Assembly: GCA_041666125.1 (NCBI GenBank)
Contig: JBAYHN010000001.1
Span: 1 to 40,629, forward strand
Source of the DNA: JBAYHN01 sp041666125
GTDB lineage: Bacteria > Patescibacteriota > Gracilibacteria > UBA1369 > UM-FILTER-53-11
Direction of reading: 5' to 3'
Length of the DNA: 40,629 nt
The position numbers and the translations under genes are program-made. This document shows positions 39,451 to 40,629 of the stretch, one piece after another (position 1 is the first letter of the stretch; each line of letters opens with the position of its first letter). A model generated the notes under the pieces. The model searched no databases. It had not been told where the DNA came from and saw only the letters and a list, made by a program, of their open reading frames with translations.

Positions 39451-39934
39451 AACCTATCTGCGCAAAAAGCACCACGTAATTCTTTCCATAAGCCTTGGCG
39501 CACTTTGGACAAGTGGTGTAGGAGAAATATAATTTCTTTAGCTTTTTGCCTTTGTTATCCACATATTTAATCATTTCCTGCGCCCATTTGCCGGCATTTT
39601 TATATGGCCCTTCAAAAACTTTGGTAAGAAATGTGCCGGAAATTTTCGCCATCTGCGCGTCCGGAACATCTTTGGAAACATCAATATAAATATCCGCACC
39701 CCAAAGCGATTTTTCGTCAGTCAGCATTAATTGATGAGGAGATTTGGCACCGGCCTTCTCAATCAGTCCAAGATTTTTAACAATCTTGCTCCCCATATTA
39801 AGAGGAATATGCAAAAAACTTGTCACATGATCAATCACAAAAGCCTTATCTTTCCAGGTAATTTCTTTATCCTCCCAAGGTTCCGGATTAAAAATTTCGC
39901 AACAGCCTGTTGGTTTAATTTGTTGAGTATTCAT
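39449..39934 (-). CDS. Conserved small protein of a family often labelled 'hydrolase'
   Basis: 161 residues. The opening 'GCCEIFNPEPWEDKEITWKD' then 'SFLHIPLNMGSKIV', the middle 'WGADIYIDVSKDVPDAQM' and the tail 'KLYFSYTTCPKCAKAYGKNY' match a conserved bacterial family that I recall as annotated 'hydrolase' without biochemical proof. CxxC near the end (TCPKC) could bind metal or form a redox pair. ATG 39934 was chosen because an extended -10 (TGA-TATAAT, 39942-39950) stands 7 bases before it; the frame runs on upstream, but that part overlaps the opposite-strand gene at 40017. Function unknown. Confidence 0.7.
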   Translation of the reverse strand: MNTQQIKPTGCCEIFNPEPWEDKEITWKDKAFVIDHVTSFLHIPLNMGSKIVKNLGLIEKAGAKSPHQLMLTDEKSLWGADIYIDVSKDVPDAQMAKISGTFLTKVFEGPYKNAGKWAQEMIKYVDNKGKKLKKLYFSYTTCPKCAKAYGKNYVVLFAQIG

Positions 39935-39941
39935 ATGCCGA

Positions 39942-39950
39942 ATTATATCA
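39942..39950 (-). promoter_or_regulatory. Extended -10 of the small conserved gene (leaderless spacing)
   Basis: TGA-TATAAT on the minus strand, 7 bases before ATG 39934, with no ribosome-binding site. Confidence 0.6.
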
Positions 39951-39963
39951 CGGCATGAGACCA

Positions 39964-39992
39964 TTGACATATAGGCACATGTGGTATTTAAT
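39964..39992 (+). promoter_or_regulatory. Promoter of the incomplete gene at 40017
   Basis: TTGACA (39964-39969), a 17-base spacer and TTTAAT (39987-39992). It lies back to back with the promoter at 39942-39950. Confidence 0.6.
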
Positions 39993-40016
39993 AATGTACT
40001 ATAAAAGATACAAAAT

Positions 40017-40629
40017 ATGACACCACCTCCAGAAGAAATAATATCAAGTAAAACAGTTGAACAAGTCTGCAATTTAGGTGACACAGAAACCACACCAGAG
40101 CCAGAAGGATTAGAAGCAACACGCTCACAACTTTTACACGCCCTTACATCTGGACGCGAAGCACACGAAGCTAGAATTTTAAGCTCAGCCGGAATCGCAG
40201 AAATAGCTCGTGAATTGGGAATTAATTTTAGAGACCAAAGCCTTGAACCCGGAAATGTGGCCGGACTTTTACGCATGTTGAAGGAAAAATTCCCGAAAGA
40301 AAATATTTTTATTATGGCATTTGAAATCGTAGCAAGAGGCCAAGTCGAATTAGACAGCGGAGAATTGCCAAACTGCGTTTTAACCGAAGTAGATGAGCCA
40401 ATAGGTGCATATTGGGGCGCTTTGGAATTTGTAGATGTATGGCTCGATAGACACGCAAAAAAATCACAAGAACCAATGGCAGAAGAAATGGGGCGTTTTG
40501 CTACAGCTAGACGAACGGCTGATTGGCAAAGAGCCATCGATGCGGCTGATTCTGTAGAAACTGGCGCCATATCCAGCCTTAGAGAAATAACCACAGGCGA
40601 ACAAATTGAGCTGGGAAAAACGGCGGATA
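40017..40629 (+). CDS. Unknown protein, incomplete at window end
   Basis: ATG 40017 and at least 204 codons without a stop; the 3' end is outside. Hydrophilic, helical, acid-rich, no signal peptide. It opens with Pro-rich 'MTPPPEEIISSKTVEQV' and contains 'AGLLRMLKEKFPKENIFIM' and a Trp-rich 'PIGAYWGALEFVDVWL'. No family is recognised. It has its own promoter and is probably real because codon use and the long uninterrupted frame match its neighbours. The minus-strand frame across it is judged a shadow. Confidence 0.65.
   Translation, partial: MTPPPEEIISSKTVEQVCNLGDTETTPEPEGLEATRSQLLHALTSGREAHEARILSSAGIAEIARELGINFRDQSLEPGNVAGLLRMLKEKFPKENIFIMAFEIVARGQVELDSGELPNCVLTEVDEPIGAYWGALEFVDVWLDRHAKKSQEPMAEEMGRFATARRTADWQRAIDAADSVETGAISSLREITTGEQIELGKTAD

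Noticed and set aside
39935..40594. A minus-strand frame extending the small conserved protein to 381 residues
   Set aside because: The added part is Ser-rich and reads against a good plus-strand gene (40017 on). The family begins near GCCEIFNPEPW, and a TATAAT promoter stands right before ATG 39934.
1..40629. CRISPR array, insertion sequence or prophage
   Set aside because: No short regularly spaced repeats, transposase, integrase or phage structural gene was seen; repeats are limited to in-gene Ig units and the tRNA-end duplication.

Overview
The window looks like a chromosomal segment from a Patescibacteria/CPR-type bacterium, possibly Peregrinibacteria. That assignment is an inference from gene content; no rRNA or phylogenetic marker was tested. 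The grounds are a compact layout with convergent stop codons that touch or overlap, a T4SS-pilin-like small protein typical of CPR genomes, a large SLH/Ig-repeat cell-surface protein, several secreted Ig-like proteins, many proteins without recognisable relatives, and an Elp3 gene. TGA is used as a stop (for example at 2021-2023, 19861-19863 and 35378-35380), which argues against the Gracilibacteria/Absconditabacteria code. No transposase, integrase, CRISPR array or rRNA is visible.

Layout. 1-1646: incomplete secreted Ig-like surface protein (minus). 1748-4266: plus-strand run of a chorismate-mutase-like protein, an RsbW/SpoIIAB-type ATPase, a STAS anti-sigma antagonist and a PrsW-type membrane protease. 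4312-9713: glycosyltransferase, then a 1400-residue S-layer-like protein behind a near-consensus promoter. 9796-13876: AI-2E-type permease, T4SS-pilin-like protein, der and a nucleotidyltransferase-like protein. 13933-17814: uvrC with an acetyltransferase domain inserted in its nuclease domain, and a protein with about 40 cysteines. 18234-18473: tRNA-Leu(CAA) and a duplicated copy of its 3' end. 18541-20823: obg-pth-rplU. 20916-24061 (minus): pseudouridine synthase, an unknown protein and a TrmB-family regulator. 24314-27591: tyrS-recG. 27592-33080: candidate structured RNA, a small membrane protein, an unknown protein and a 1320-residue membrane protein. 33077-36205: elp3 diverging from a Trm9-like methyltransferase and a TagA/WecG glycosyltransferase. 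36206-40629: small membrane protein, secreted transglutaminase-like protein, secreted Ig-like protein, a conserved small protein and an incomplete unknown gene.

Two themes link the genes. First, many genes have a -10 hexamer followed by exactly 6 (sometimes 7) bases and then the start codon, with no Shine-Dalgarno sequence, so leaderless mRNAs are probably the normal mode of expression. This pattern also fixes several start codons, including GTG starts. Second, translation and tRNA biology is dense (der, obg, pth, rplU, tyrS, tRNA-Leu, a pseudouridine synthase, Elp3, Trm9-like). The Elp3/Trm9-like pair shares a 33-bp divergent promoter and would make a plausible bacterial route to mcm5U-type wobble modification. 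The surface proteins (1-1646, 5511-9713, 36530-39285), glycosyltransferases and PrsW module suggest an elaborate monitored envelope.

The most notable single items are the Elp3/Trm9-like pair, the UvrC-GNAT nested fusion that lacks the usual C-terminal HhH domain, systematic leaderless promoters, the repeat of the tRNA-Leu 3' end, and the cysteine-rich 548-residue protein.
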